Shown here: piece after piece, positions 33,352 through 43,433 of the stretch | Layout: every line of letters starts with the position of its first letter | Numbering within the stretch: position 1 is the first letter of the stretch | Origin: Euptelea pleiosperma | Lineage: Eukaryota > Streptophyta > Magnoliopsida > Ranunculales > Eupteleaceae | Assembly (NCBI GenBank): GCA_035048495.1 | Contig: CM068549.1 | Span: 6,803,822 to 6,867,821, forward strand | Reading direction: 5' to 3' | Length of the DNA: 64,000 nt | The notes under the pieces: model-generated | What the model was told of the DNA's origin: nothing | The model's database searches: none | The model's input: only the letters and a program-made list of their open reading frames with translations | Translations under genes and position numbers: made by a program

Positions 33352-34095
33352 CAATGGAGCTCGTGGAGGTGATAGCAGCTGGAGAGAGGAGATTTCAGGT
33401 CGGTGAGGGAGATAAGGAGATGGTGAAACACGGTCTGGCAGCCCTCAACGTCCTCACCTCGACTTGCAGCGATGGAGAGACATTGAGAGGAGGAGATGAA
33501 GGAGGCACCGGTGGGCAGCAGGTTCTAGGCAGCGGCGTTAATGGTGAGATGATCTAACGGTCATGGAGGATGAACCCTCTTCCTTTCTCTTCTTTTCTCT
33601 TCTCTCTTTCCTTTCTTTTTTCTTTTTTTTTTTTTTTTTATATTCACGCCATTAACGCCGGAGTTGCAAACCTGCAACTCCGGCCGTGATGTGAAGAAGA
33701 AGATGACGGGGCGGTGTGGTGAAATCTCAAGCGGGGAAGATCGTGGTGAAGATGGGTTAACAGTGGCGTCAAGAGCGTGGAGGATAGGTGAAGAACAGCA
33801 ACGTGGTTGCTGGTTGGTGGTGGAGGCCGGAGTTGCAGCAGCAACTCCGGTGTGATCGTGAAACGAAAAAGAAGAAGACGCAGCAGAAGAAGGAGAGGAA
33901 GAAGAAGAAGAAGAAAGAAGGAGGAAGGGAAGGGAGGAAGAGGAAAGAAGAGAAGGAAGAAGAAGAGGGGGAGGACCCTCACCAGCTTGCTGTGGTGAGG
34001 ACGGTGGTGGCGCTCGGTTCGCCGGCCGGAGTTGCAGACCTGCAACTCCAGCAACAAAAACAAGAAAACGAAGAAGAAGAAGAGGAGGAGGAAGA

Positions 34096-34141
34096 GGAGA
34101 AGAAGAAGAAGAAGAAGAAGAAGAAGAAGAAGAAGAAGAAG
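34096..34141 (+). repeat. GAA microsatellite in the E5 3' LTR
   Basis: A pure AGA/GAA tract of about 15 units, directly after the fourth CCGGAGTTGCAG dyad of this LTR. Homopurine mirror tracts of this sort can form triplex DNA. Confidence 0.9.
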
Positions 34142-35555
34142 CTCCACTCCTCACCGGCGATGGCGCGCCGGAGGAGAAGAAGAAGGGGAAAGGGAAGAGG
34201 AAGAAGAGATGTCCGAGCGGCGGGGGCGGAAGAAGAGAGAGCCGGAGGGTTTTTCAACCCTCTCCTTAAGTAGAAACCGTGGGTTTCTACACTTAGAAAC
34301 TCACGGTTTCTAAAAAAAAAAAATTATTTTTTTATTATTTTTTTTTTATTTTTTTATTATTCTTTTATTTTAATTTTTATTTTTGAAAAATGATAAGTGG
34401 GTCACGGGCTTGGGCTCGTGGGCTATTTGGCCATGACCACCAGGCCAAAAGCTGATGCCACGTGTTGGCCAGTGGTTGGCCGAGAGAAGACGCCACGAGT
34501 CGGCCAGTGGTTGGCCAATGGGAATGCTCAAAATCGTGGGCCCAGAGTGCATCGGCCATGGGCCAGAAGGTAGGTGAGAAGGATAGTGGGCCACTGGGCT
34601 CGATGGATGTGGGTTAGGGTGCGTTTGGTTGCCAGGGGAGAAAAATGCATTTTCCCCTTGAAATACCCATCAAGGAAAGATGTATTTTCCTTTCTTCGGA
34701 AATCGAGCTCTACGCTCTCAGCCACGATCAATAATCTGAGGCATTTCTCTATAATCAAACCTGCCTTAGGGACTGATATTTTACACTGGAGATCGGGTGG
34801 TTGATAGGATGGATGATCGACTGATCAGTAGCATGATCGGATGGTCGGATGCATAGAATTGATAGATCACATGTCGATCTATAGAGATTCAACGGCCCGA
34901 TGGAAGATCCAACGGTCAGAAAGCTAAGGGAGATGAGACAGAGCCAATGAGCAGGAGTTCTGGGGTTAAGTCAATAGATTCGAGGACCGAGAAATGAAGA
35001 GAGAGAAAATAAGGAGAGATGAGAGAGAAAATATCAGAAAAAGTATTGGCAGAGGGTCATGAACCCTGGTTTTCCATTGTTCTTCACTTGAGCTTTGCCA
35101 GTAGAGCAGGCCATCATTTGATGTGGCTTTAAATGCTTTGGTCCTTCTCTTGGTTATCAGCTCTCCCGCTCTCGTGGTTCCTTGGGCCGGCTCTTCGGTC
35201 CTCTTTTTCAACCCGTATTTGGCCCATATCTTCTAGTCATAGCCTGTGGGCTCTTTAAGCTTTGATAATGGGCTCTCATGATCGATCTAGGCCCGCAAGT
35301 CTCGAGAATCATCCCATCGGGGTTTCCTGCGACAGAAGAAGCGCGTAATGAGACTTTATCAGAACGGCTTAATATCTAGACTTCCGAAAATGTGTTTAAT
35401 GCATGCAAATATACCATTTCGTCCAGAAAAGTGTGTTCTACGCAACAGAAGAGACTCTTACGTAGAAAAGTAGGTAAATAGAGTATTTTACGTAGGAGAA
35501 TGCAATAACGCTAAAAGGATAATTGCTTAAAATAAGCACTTTTGAGCGAATATCA

Positions 35556-36251
35556 CAACCCCCAACCAGCATATTGCCAATCCTTGGCAATTAGTGCGAA
35601 ATAAATGAGCTTAAAAGGGCTCTGCACATGCTGCACACTTTTTCATATTAGCTCCGGAAAAACACCGTTCGTCAAATCATTGAATGGATGCAAAAACAGT
35701 TACATGCTAGCGAAGAGTTGGAAAGTTTTGGCACGACTACAGACTGATAATCATGACCCAGAATAGTCAGACTCTACGTGTGTGTGTGCTCAACATTCTC
35801 ATCATCCGACAGTAAAGATTTCCAGATCACCTCTAAGTTTTTATGCCTCGACCTCAAATCTCACATGTTTAGCACTCAGAATAGAATCACACAAGAAGGG
35901 TTTTCTTCTTTTCTCTCAATTTATATGTGAGGAGATGTATTTAATATAAAGAGGCAAAAGATCTCACATATGTTTTATTTGAAGGAAGGACATCTTTAAC
36001 AGAAGAAGATCTCATGATTGGAATACCACTTCACTCGGGAACGTCAGATCAAACTCTATAGCTTCTCCTTCTCCAATCTCCACATTTTATGATCGTACTA
36101 TCCTAGAATCAAGTAGGACTTTCCTGGGTTGTAATGAGGCTTAGGTCAGGTGTAGAGAGATAAAGGAATACAGGATTTCAAAGATCTTGAGAGGATATTG
36201 CCATTTTCTTGAATTTTTCCTGCGACGTAACACCATTAGCTGGTTCTTTTT

Positions 36252-36282
<31 letters not shown>

Positions 36283-37525
36283 GATATTTCTGAGACTGCT
36301 CAATTTCTTTTCAGCACTTTTTCATACTTTCTTTCCATATTTTGTTTTCAGCTTGAACCACTTTCTTTTCCTTTTGATTCTTCTTCTTTACTTTTCTTTT
36401 CACGGTACACCCACATCAGTTATTCTTTTGTCCATCTCAAAATAAGGGTAGCCAGTCATGTTTCGTAGCTGGATTGGATTTTAGGTTGATGGGTTTGCAA
36501 ATAAAAGGCTTTTATAGAAGGGTTCAAGGGGTTTCTAGCGAAGTATAATTCAGGTGAGTAAAAAGGCTGAATGGTTCAGAAAAACTGGCCTAAATCATTT
36601 TCTAGGGTTTGCACTATCATGTATACTGTCTTAACTGGATACAGAGAAGGTTCTGTCGTAGTAATCCAATGTTGATGTCGTTCCGAGTTTTATGATCGAA
36701 GTAAAAGATAATGAGATCTCTCAACAAATATTGCGGGCATGAAGAATAGTGAGTCATCTTGTGACTCAGGATTATTGTATAACTCTCTGAAATGATTAAA
36801 GGCTCGAAAGCTCACTGGGTTAGGTCTCCACAATTCTTCTCACAGGATCTCTAGAATTTCCAAACTTAGGATGATTTTGATGTTGATAGTGTACAATTGT
36901 GCCGAATCTGAGTTTTTCTAAGTTTTCAAAACTGCTGTAGCCACGCTTGACTTGACTCAAAGCTAACCTTAAACAAAAATTGACATCCTCAATACTGACT
37001 TAACGGAGGTTTTCAGCTAATCAAAGTCAGGGTATTTGACACATTTTTGAAATTCTAGAAAACTTTTGGAGAACATCGGAAATCACCCCAAAAATAAGAA
37101 TTTTTTTTTTTTTTTTTTTTTTTTTTTATCAAAATGAAGACATGAGTTTTGGTAAATACCCACCCCCAACCAAAATATAGCACCGTCCTCGGTGCTCATG
37201 ACCGGGACATAAAATGATAACAAATCAGTGATGATGATGCAAAGATTCAGGAAGGATGTTACCAAGTCGGCAGAAACTCGACAGTGTGTGATACTTGATG
37301 ATCGGAAGAATGAATGTACCTGCATTGCCAAAGATATAACAATAATCACAAATGCATGAGACTCATGTACTCTAGGAATACCGGAATTGCCTTTCCGAAA
37401 GCGCTAAGTTTTACGTCTTCAGCCAGACATGACGGGGGTATATCAAGTACCCCCAACCAGGATAAAACTCATGGAGACTGAGTGAATCTGCAGTCTTCCT
37501 GACACCTAAGGTGGAACGGAAACAA
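35556..37525 (-). other. E5 3' non-coding region
   Basis: Reversed polypurine tract at 35556-35565 (CAACCCCCAAC), T-rich tracts near 36258-36282, the AGCACCG/CGGTGCT hairpin at 37179-37196 and the G5/C5 hairpin at 37434-37454 close to the ORF stop. The small downstream ORF is not intact. No gene is seen. Confidence 0.7.
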
Positions 37526-39367
37526 TTATCCTATCCCTTGTCTAGGTATACCTGTGTAGAACAGGTCTTTCTCAGTGTAAATTGAGAGAAGGGCATTGAG
37601 CTCTCTGAGCAGACTGACAAAAGTACGGAGTTGATCTGGGAGGGATCGAAGCTTCTCAGTAAAGATTGAGAGGAGAGTAGGAGCGGTTTCTCTGAGCAGA
37701 CCCGCAAAAACATTTAGTTCAGCGGGGAGGGATAGAAGCTTCTCAGTAAAGACTGAGAAGGGAGTAGTAGTGGGTTCTCTGACCGTGGTTAGCAGAGCCG
37801 CAAACTCATTGAGTTTTGTGGGAATGTATCTGAATGGAGCAGACTCCTGCAGATCAGTAATACCAGAAATGTTGGACTCCGAGATGAAGTCAGACTCACA
37901 GTGTTCATGACACTTGGATAATATATCTTCGGGAGAATCCTGAGTTAGACTCTCTACGGCACACGGGTCATCGATAATATCGACGTAGGGTGACGGGTGA
38001 AAACTATTGACCTCTCCCTCGATGTTTCCTAATTTGATAGGGATGTTCCAATCCCTACATTCAATATGTTCCTCCTCGGTGGGGATTGGTAGGTCCAGGA
38101 CAGCGGGAGGCCCATTTTCTAGACACGGCTCTACGGTGGGAATGTCTGCATTCAGAGCAGAGAGAGAATTATCAGAGATAGAGATGGGACTAAGTTCCTC
38201 TGTGCTCAGTCCAGAAGTTGGTGCTGTTAAGGGCACCAAAGATTGCGACTCGGGTTCATCACTAATGTTGCACAATCCAAGGGAGGTGGGGAGGAATGGT
38301 AGATCTATGACAGTTGGGATCCTACGATCGAGACACAGCTCAGTGTCATGAAGATCGACATCAGGGGCAGTAGAGGTGGAGTGAGAATTAGGTTGCTCTG
38401 AGGTAGGTTCAAGATTTGGTGCTGTTAAAGGCACCGAAGAAGGAAACACTGGCTCCTCAATAGTCTGGCTCGATCTAGGGATGGTAACAACTTCTATTTC
38501 ATCCGGGCAATTCTGGTACTTGGTCCAATTGTGCGACTCCTCATTATAGACAGTGGCCATGTCACTCTCCTCAAGATAGGCTATTGGTGGGCTAGTGAAG
38601 TTGACTTCCTCTCTCTCGTTTTCTAATTTAACTAGACGTTGCTCCAAGCTCTCCATAGATAGCTGTTGTTGGTGCTCTAGACCTTGGAAATACTGTTGTT
38701 GCTGGGCAATGTACTGAGAGAGAAGGTCCTCTAGACCGGGTGTAGTAGCCAACGGAGGTGGTTCAGCCAAGGTGAGCTGAGGTGCTAACTCTTGATTGTA
38801 GTCCGACTGGGTATGTAAGTTGTAAGGCAAAGTGGAGTCTGGGACTAGTTGCTGACTCTGAAAATCCTGAGGGGCCCACTGTTGATCAGAATAGTCATTC
38901 TGTGGATATGACGGGTACTGGGATTGCGAGTATTGCCAGTCATACTCTCCATTGGGTTGATGGAACCCGGAAGGATAATTATCCTGCGGCAGTTGCTGCG
39001 GGAGGGCAGACTGTTCCCAACCAAAGTTATTGTGACTCCTATTATCCGGATAATAAGTGTTGTCATAGGAGGTCTGCATTGGAGATGGAAAGGTACAGAC
39101 ATCTTGCTGGATAGGAGGGTAATATCCTACAGACTGGGAATGGTACACAGGTTGCTGGACTGCGGCACGAAGGGCAGAGACTGAATTTTTAAGCTCTTGG
39201 AGTACAGAATTGTACTCCGGATCTTGGAGATTATCATACCCTGTAGAAGTGTGCGAGACTGGAGTATCATGATGATACGCAGAATTGTCATACCATTGTT
39301 GAGAGTGATCACCTTGATTCTCACAGAAACTGTAGTAGGTCTCATACAAAGGCCGTTCATCTGCCAT
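37526..39367 (-). CDS. 613-residue gag-derived protein of the non-autonomous form (E5)
   Basis: An uninterrupted ORF in a complete element. Residues 1-10 (MADERPLYET) match the autonomous gag start; about 190 residues of capsid are then missing. Residues 71-175 are rich in Tyr, Gln, Asn and Pro (SYDNTYYPDNRSHNNFGWEQ) and look disordered or prion-like; the CCHC knuckle of the autonomous gag is absent. Residues 218-255 (GLEHQQQLSMESLEQRLVKL) suit a coiled coil. Two related units of 66 residues (SVPLTAP at 311, LVPLTAP at 377) derive from the protease segment but lack the DLGAS active site. HIECRDWNIP (434-443) corresponds to [10 protein letters not shown] of the true protease end. The C-terminus has about 29-residue repeats (FTEKLLSLPAEL, FTEKLRSLPDQL, YTEKDLFYTG) not seen in the autonomous protein. 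E2 and E3 carry decayed homologues with the same end (RQGIG). A role is unknown; an RNA-packaging or cis-preference function is possible. Confidence 0.85.
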   Translation of the reverse strand: MADERPLYETYYSFCENQGDHSQQWYDNSAYHHDTPVSHTSTGYDNLQDPEYNSVLQELKNSVSALRAAVQQPVYHSQSVGYYPPIQQDVCTFPSPMQTSYDNTYYPDNRSHNNFGWEQSALPQQLPQDNYPSGFHQPNGEYDWQYSQSQYPSYPQNDYSDQQWAPQDFQSQQLVPDSTLPYNLHTQSDYNQELAPQLTLAEPPPLATTPGLEDLLSQYIAQQQQYFQGLEHQQQLSMESLEQRLVKLENEREEVNFTSPPIAYLEESDMATVYNEESHNWTKYQNCPDEIEVVTIPRSSQTIEEPVFPSSVPLTAPNLEPTSEQPNSHSTSTAPDVDLHDTELCLDRRIPTVIDLPFLPTSLGLCNISDEPESQSLVPLTAPTSGLSTEELSPISISDNSLSALNADIPTVEPCLENGPPAVLDLPIPTEEEHIECRDWNIPIKLGNIEGEVNSFHPSPYVDIIDDPCAVESLTQDSPEDILSKCHEHCESDFISESNISGITDLQESAPFRYIPTKLNEFAALLTTVREPTTTPFSVFTEKLLSLPAELNVFAGLLRETAPTLLSIFTEKLRSLPDQLRTFVSLLRELNALLSIYTEKDLFYTGIPRQGIG

Positions 39368-40386
39368 TAGAAGCGATAGAGGGGTGCGGTAGACTGACTC
39401 TCAGATCGAATCAGTAAAGGTTAAGATAGGTCCAATCGGGCTTCTACTTGAGAAAGCAAGCCCAAGATTTGGCAAAAAGTTGCCAAAAGGAGACACTGGA
39501 GTAGTGATTCTAAATGATGCACACCAAGCACAGATAATCCTATTCTAAACAATCAAGATATATTTTAGGCATTATCTTGTTAGTTTGGGGCTAGAGTAGA
39601 TTATGACAGTGGGCGGACCACTGGTTTATCTTGTTAACCGCCGGACTAACTTTGTCGCTCTTAGGTTCTCACCAGGCTACACTCTTCAAAGCGAATCCTT
39701 TAGTACTAACTCTAGTTAACAACAAGGCAATCCGAAGCCTAGACAGACGTGCGGCACAATGGCTGTCTTAAGTACGTCCCAGACTAACCGGATTGGTCAA
39801 GTGTATAAGAAGAGTGTTCCCTCGGGTTAAGCTAGGGTTGGTGCGTGTTCCTAGTCCACACGCAACTAACCGCCGAATAGTCCAAGATGCCACGTCGAGC
39901 TCAGTGTACTTGAGTAGCAGGGACTTATGGGTGTGTTAGACAACAGGGACCCGCGCTCGTGGTCTTATTTCGATTGGATGTTAAGCGGGTTCACTTTGTG
40001 TGGATTTTTCCTCGAACACCGGGCTAATTGGCTCTACGTCTTGATTCTTTTTATTATAGATGGATCCTGGGGATCAATTTCAGCTGGAGTGATGAGGTGG
40101 GTGATGAAATCCCACCAGTTTCAATTTTGGAGCTGGGTCTGCTCTCTTAGAGTTGATTGATTAACGGCCAAGCCACGCAAGTCGAATAATATGTATGCAA
40201 AAGCAAATAGACAAGCGGCAATGATTCACCCAATATGCTCTGTATCGCACTCAAGGCGAGGATAGAGACTTACCTCCCGCGGGCCACGCCACGGGGTCTC
40301 CTCCGTGGGTTAGAGAGGGGTATCCTAATGGGCTTGGGCCCGACTCCACCTCTTTGAGCTTTCGCTCTCTACCCACACTGGATCGT
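39368..40386 (-). other. E5 leader, part next to the ORF
   Basis: Homologous to the leaders of E2 and E6. It contains the CACGG/CCGTG hairpin near 40285-40305 and the GAAAGCTCAAAGAGGTGGAGTC segment. It ends at the S3 target site ATCGT (40382-40386). No gene is seen. Confidence 0.65.
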
Positions 40387-40838
40387 TGATATTCGCTCAA
40401 AAGTGCTTATTTTAAGCAATGATCCTGTTAGCGTTATTGCATTCTCCCACGTTAAAATACTCTATTTATCTACTTTTCTACGTAAGAGTCTCTTCTATTG
40501 CGTAGAACACACTTTTCTGGACGAAATGGTATATTTGCATGCATTAAACACATTTTCGAAAGTCTAGACATGAAGTCATTCTGATAGAGTCTCATTACGC
40601 GCTTCTTCTATCGCAGGAAACCCCGATGGGACGATTCTCGAGACTTGTGGGCCCAAATCGATCATGAAAGCCCATTATCAAAGCTTAAAGAGCCCACATG
40701 CTATGACTAGAAGATATGGGCCAAATATGGGCTGAATAAGAGGACCAAAAAGCCGGCCCAAAGAACGAAGAGAGCAGGAGAGCCAATGACCAAGAGACGG
40801 ACCAACGCGTTTAAAGCCACATGAGTCAGCAAAGAATG

Positions 40839-40902
40839 ATAGTCGACTCTACTGGAGAAGCGTGAGGATGGTCACAGTGAAGAACAGGGTTCCAGACCCT
40901 CC
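40839..40902 (+). promoter_or_regulatory. tRNA-like segment in S3
   Basis: GACTCTACTGGAGAAGC resembles a D-arm region and AGGGTTC-CA-GACCCT (40886-40900) is the B-box hairpin, 499 bp from the LTR start. The A box is weaker here than in E4 and S4. Confidence 0.5.
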
Positions 40903-41348
40903 GCCAGTGCTTTTTTCCATTTTTTTTGATACTTTTTCTCTCATCTCTCCTTATTCTCTCTCTCTCTTCATCTCTCGATCCTCGAATCTACTGACCTAAC
41001 CCCAGAACTCCTGCCTATCAGCTCTATCTCATCTCCCTTAGCTTTCTGACCGTTGGATCTTCCATCGGACCGTTGGATCTTCAATCGGACCGTTGGATCT
41101 CTCTAGATCCGTCGATCTACCAATCTGAGTCCCAATCAAGTCACCATCCATCCGATCGCCATCAGACTGTCTGTCACATCATTCTGTGAGATGATGGACA
41201 TCATCAACCCATGAGGGCCAATAGTCGGGCCCATCTTCATCGACCCGCTGACCGACCAGTTAGTGGACCCCGCGAATTTCAAAAATAATTTTAATTAAAT
41301 GGGGGGTCCACTAATTGGGGAGATTCCCCATAGAAAAGTAGGTTTTTA

Positions 41349-41385
<37 letters not shown>

Positions 41386-41404
41386 TTTTTATTTTCAAAA
41401 AATA

Positions 41405-41441
41405 CCCTATTTCCATTAATGGAAATAGGGAGCTTTATAAG
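41405..41441 (+). promoter_or_regulatory. 26-bp palindrome and TATA motif in S3
   Basis: The perfect palindrome at 41405-41430 has arms CCCTATTTCCATT and AATGGAAATAGGG. Five bases after it comes TATAAG (41436-41441), then the hairpin AGGGTTCG/CGAACCCT at about 41454-41471. The same order occurs in E5 5' LTR (45199-45224) and S5 (50358-50383), and with one mismatch in S1 and S6, so this is a likely core promoter of the long-LTR type. Confidence 0.6.
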
Positions 41442-41575
41442 ATGAGGGAGAAGGGTTCGTTCGAACCCTAATCCCTCTCCCATCTCTTCCTCTCCCATTT
41501 TTTCCTCTTCTGCTCCGCCCCTTCATCTCCGGCGAGCCACCACCGGACTGGTTCGCCGGCCTCTTCTTCTCCTCC

Positions 41576-41644
41576 TTCTTCTTCTTCTTCTTCTTCTTCT
41601 TCTTCTTCTTCTTCTTCTTCTTCTTCTTCTTCTTCTTCTTCTTC
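41576..41644 (+). repeat. CTT microsatellite in S3
   Basis: About 22 uninterrupted CTT units; another block lies at about 41943-41997. Both produce long Ser, Leu or Phe open frames on one strand and Glu, Lys or Arg frames on the other, which are not genes. Confidence 0.92.
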
Positions 41645-43209
41645 TCCTTGGCCTGCAACTCCAAGTAGCAGGCTGCAACTCACGTCCCACTTCCATGCTG
41701 CCCCACGGTTTGGAGCACCACAACCAGCGTCACCAACCTCCATGAACGCCGGTGAGTCTGGTTCATCCCTTGAACGGACAGCACATCAGAAAACGGTAAG
41801 CCCCCCCTTCTTTTTCTTCTCTTCCTTCTTCTTCTTCTTCTTCTTCTTCTTCTTCTTCTCTTCCTCCTCCTATTTTTCCTCTTGCTTCCTCTTCTGCTCC
41901 GCCCCTTCATCTCCGGCGAGCCACCACCGGACTGGTTCGCCGGCCTCTTCTTCTTCTTCTTCTTCTTCTTCTTCTTCTTCTTCTTCTTCTTCTTCTTTCC
42001 CTCTTCCCCCTCCTCTTCGTCTTCTTCGTCTTCTTCCTATTCTGCATAGTCGCCGGAGTTGCAGGCAGCAACTCCGGTCGTCGTCGTCACCACCACCGCC
42101 AGCACGTCCTCTCTTCCCCCCTTCTTCTCCTCTTCTTCCTCCTCTTCCTTCTTCTTCCTCTTCTCTTTCTTCTGGCTTCTCTTCTTCTTCTTCCTCTTCT
42201 CTTCTTCTATTTTTTTTCCTTACCGGAGTTGCAGGTCTGCAACTCCGGTGTTCATGGTGTTGACACCAGCAGCACGCTAATCGCTCCTACCGGTCCATCT
42301 TTTTCCATTCTCTCTCTTCACGGTGCTTTCCCTTGCACCACCAGCAGCTACTACAGCCTCCACTGCCAGCCGGATTGGCTCTTCTCATTTAGGCTCCACC
42401 GCCTGCAACTAACGGACTGGTTTTGAGCCAGTCATCACCGGTCAACCGTTGCTCCAACCACGTCAACACCAGCCTAAAACTAACGGACTGCAAGCTTGCA
42501 GTCCGTGCTGCCCATTTCCCCCACCGCATGAGTTGCAGACCATCTCCTTCGTCGTCATCACCACCACGTCTGCAACTCCGGGCGTACAAGCCACAACAAC
42601 ACCAGCCCATGAGCACCGCCGCCCTCCTTCTTCTTCTCTCTTTTCCGATCACCAGCGCACCTCCTGCGCATACCGCCTAGAGCTCCACCACAACTTCACC
42701 ACCCCTTCCCTTCTCCTTCATCACCTCGTCAACCTACAACACCTATCCATCCTTAGAGGAACCCACGAGCTCATCCCTCTAACCGATGCCTTGCAAGCTG
42801 GTCTACCTGGGATCGAACATCACCACCGGTACTCTTCTCCACCACATGCAAATCTTCTCCAAGAATCACAAAGGGTACCAACTCTTGGGCCGAACAACTC
42901 CTGTGATGGGTTAGTATGTCAAGGGTAAACCATTCTCTCTCATCTTTCTCTCTCTCCATGTTCATCTATTTTTCTCCCTCTCTTTCTCTTTTTATCTCTC
43001 TATTTCTCTCTCTCTCTCTAGACCTCTCTCTAGGATTAGATTTCTCTCTTCTTCTACCACTTTCTCTCTCTCTTTAACATTTTTCCAACTTTCTCTCTCT
43101 AGTTTCTCTCTCTCAAAACCTCTTTCTCTCTCTACATCCCTCTCTTATTAAAATGCTTTCTAGTTTAGTTATTTTGTTAGATTTTTGCTGTAAAAGACGA
43201 TTTTGATTG

Positions 43210-43215
43210 AATAAA
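43210..43215 (+). promoter_or_regulatory. Candidate poly(A) signal in S3
   Basis: AATAAA lies about 210 bp before the LTR end; S6 has AATAAA at 58000-58005 in the corresponding place, and other copies have AATGAA. It is a candidate signal for 3' end formation near the R region. Confidence 0.4.
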
Positions 43216-43433
43216 GTTGATTTGAATAAAATTATGTTCCATTCTCTACAAAATTCCCGTCATTTTATGTTCATTATCGCGCTAACCCGACTAATCCCGA
43301 GTGCGGATCGACATCCGACACGAATCCCTATACAAATCTATCAATTTTGCAGGATAATCGGATAAAAATTACAAATATGTTGAAGTTAGGGTTTCCGTAA
43401 CCAACGACGCGGAAAAATCCTACTTTCAATCGT

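Larger units (their letters stand above)
32630..35555 (-). repeat. 3' LTR of E5
   Basis: A complete 2926-bp LTR. The first 650 bp of the LTR (34906-35555) is nearly identical to 45552-46201 in the partner LTR. The remainder is of another type: the middle (about 34380-34700) resembles the E1 LTR. Four CCGGAGTTGCAG-type dyads occur (33326-33351, 33658-33683, about 33828-33849 and 34027-34051), each next to long GAA/CTT or T tracts. The U5 end is the GTCGTTGAGAGAACGACCC variant. Confidence 0.92.
40387..43428 (+). mobile_element. S3: solo LTR, forward
   Basis: A complete 3042-bp LTR, TGATATTCGC to CTACTTTCA, with target duplication ATCGT (40382-40386 and 43429-43433). It lies in the E5 leader in the opposite orientation to E5. 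It has three 20-bp CCGTTGGATCT repeats (about 41050-41105), a 12-bp inverted repeat (41260-41271 with 41303-41314), the perfect 26-bp palindrome (41405-41430), a TATAAG motif, a long CTT tract and two CCGGAGTTGCAG-type dyads (about 42053-42076, 42223-42248). The R/U5 hairpin GTGCGGAT/ATCCGACAC is at 43301-43321. Confidence 0.95.

Noticed and set aside
33561..34273. Several long open frames rich in Ser, Leu, Glu, Lys or Arg on both strands
   Set aside because: They arise from CTT/GAA and T tracts inside LTRs, overlap each other in several frames and contain the palindrome translated as CNSG or LQLR; no domain or conserved frame is present.
34966..35211. An 81-residue protein identical at 34966-35211 and 45612-45857
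   Set aside because: Identity reflects the shared first 650 bp of the two E5 LTRs; the frame reads through the tRNA-like segment and is interrupted in other LTRs.
41416..42263. Open frames of 66-173 residues in S3
   Set aside because: Same low-complexity origin; frames are not kept in the homologous LTRs S5, S6 or E5.
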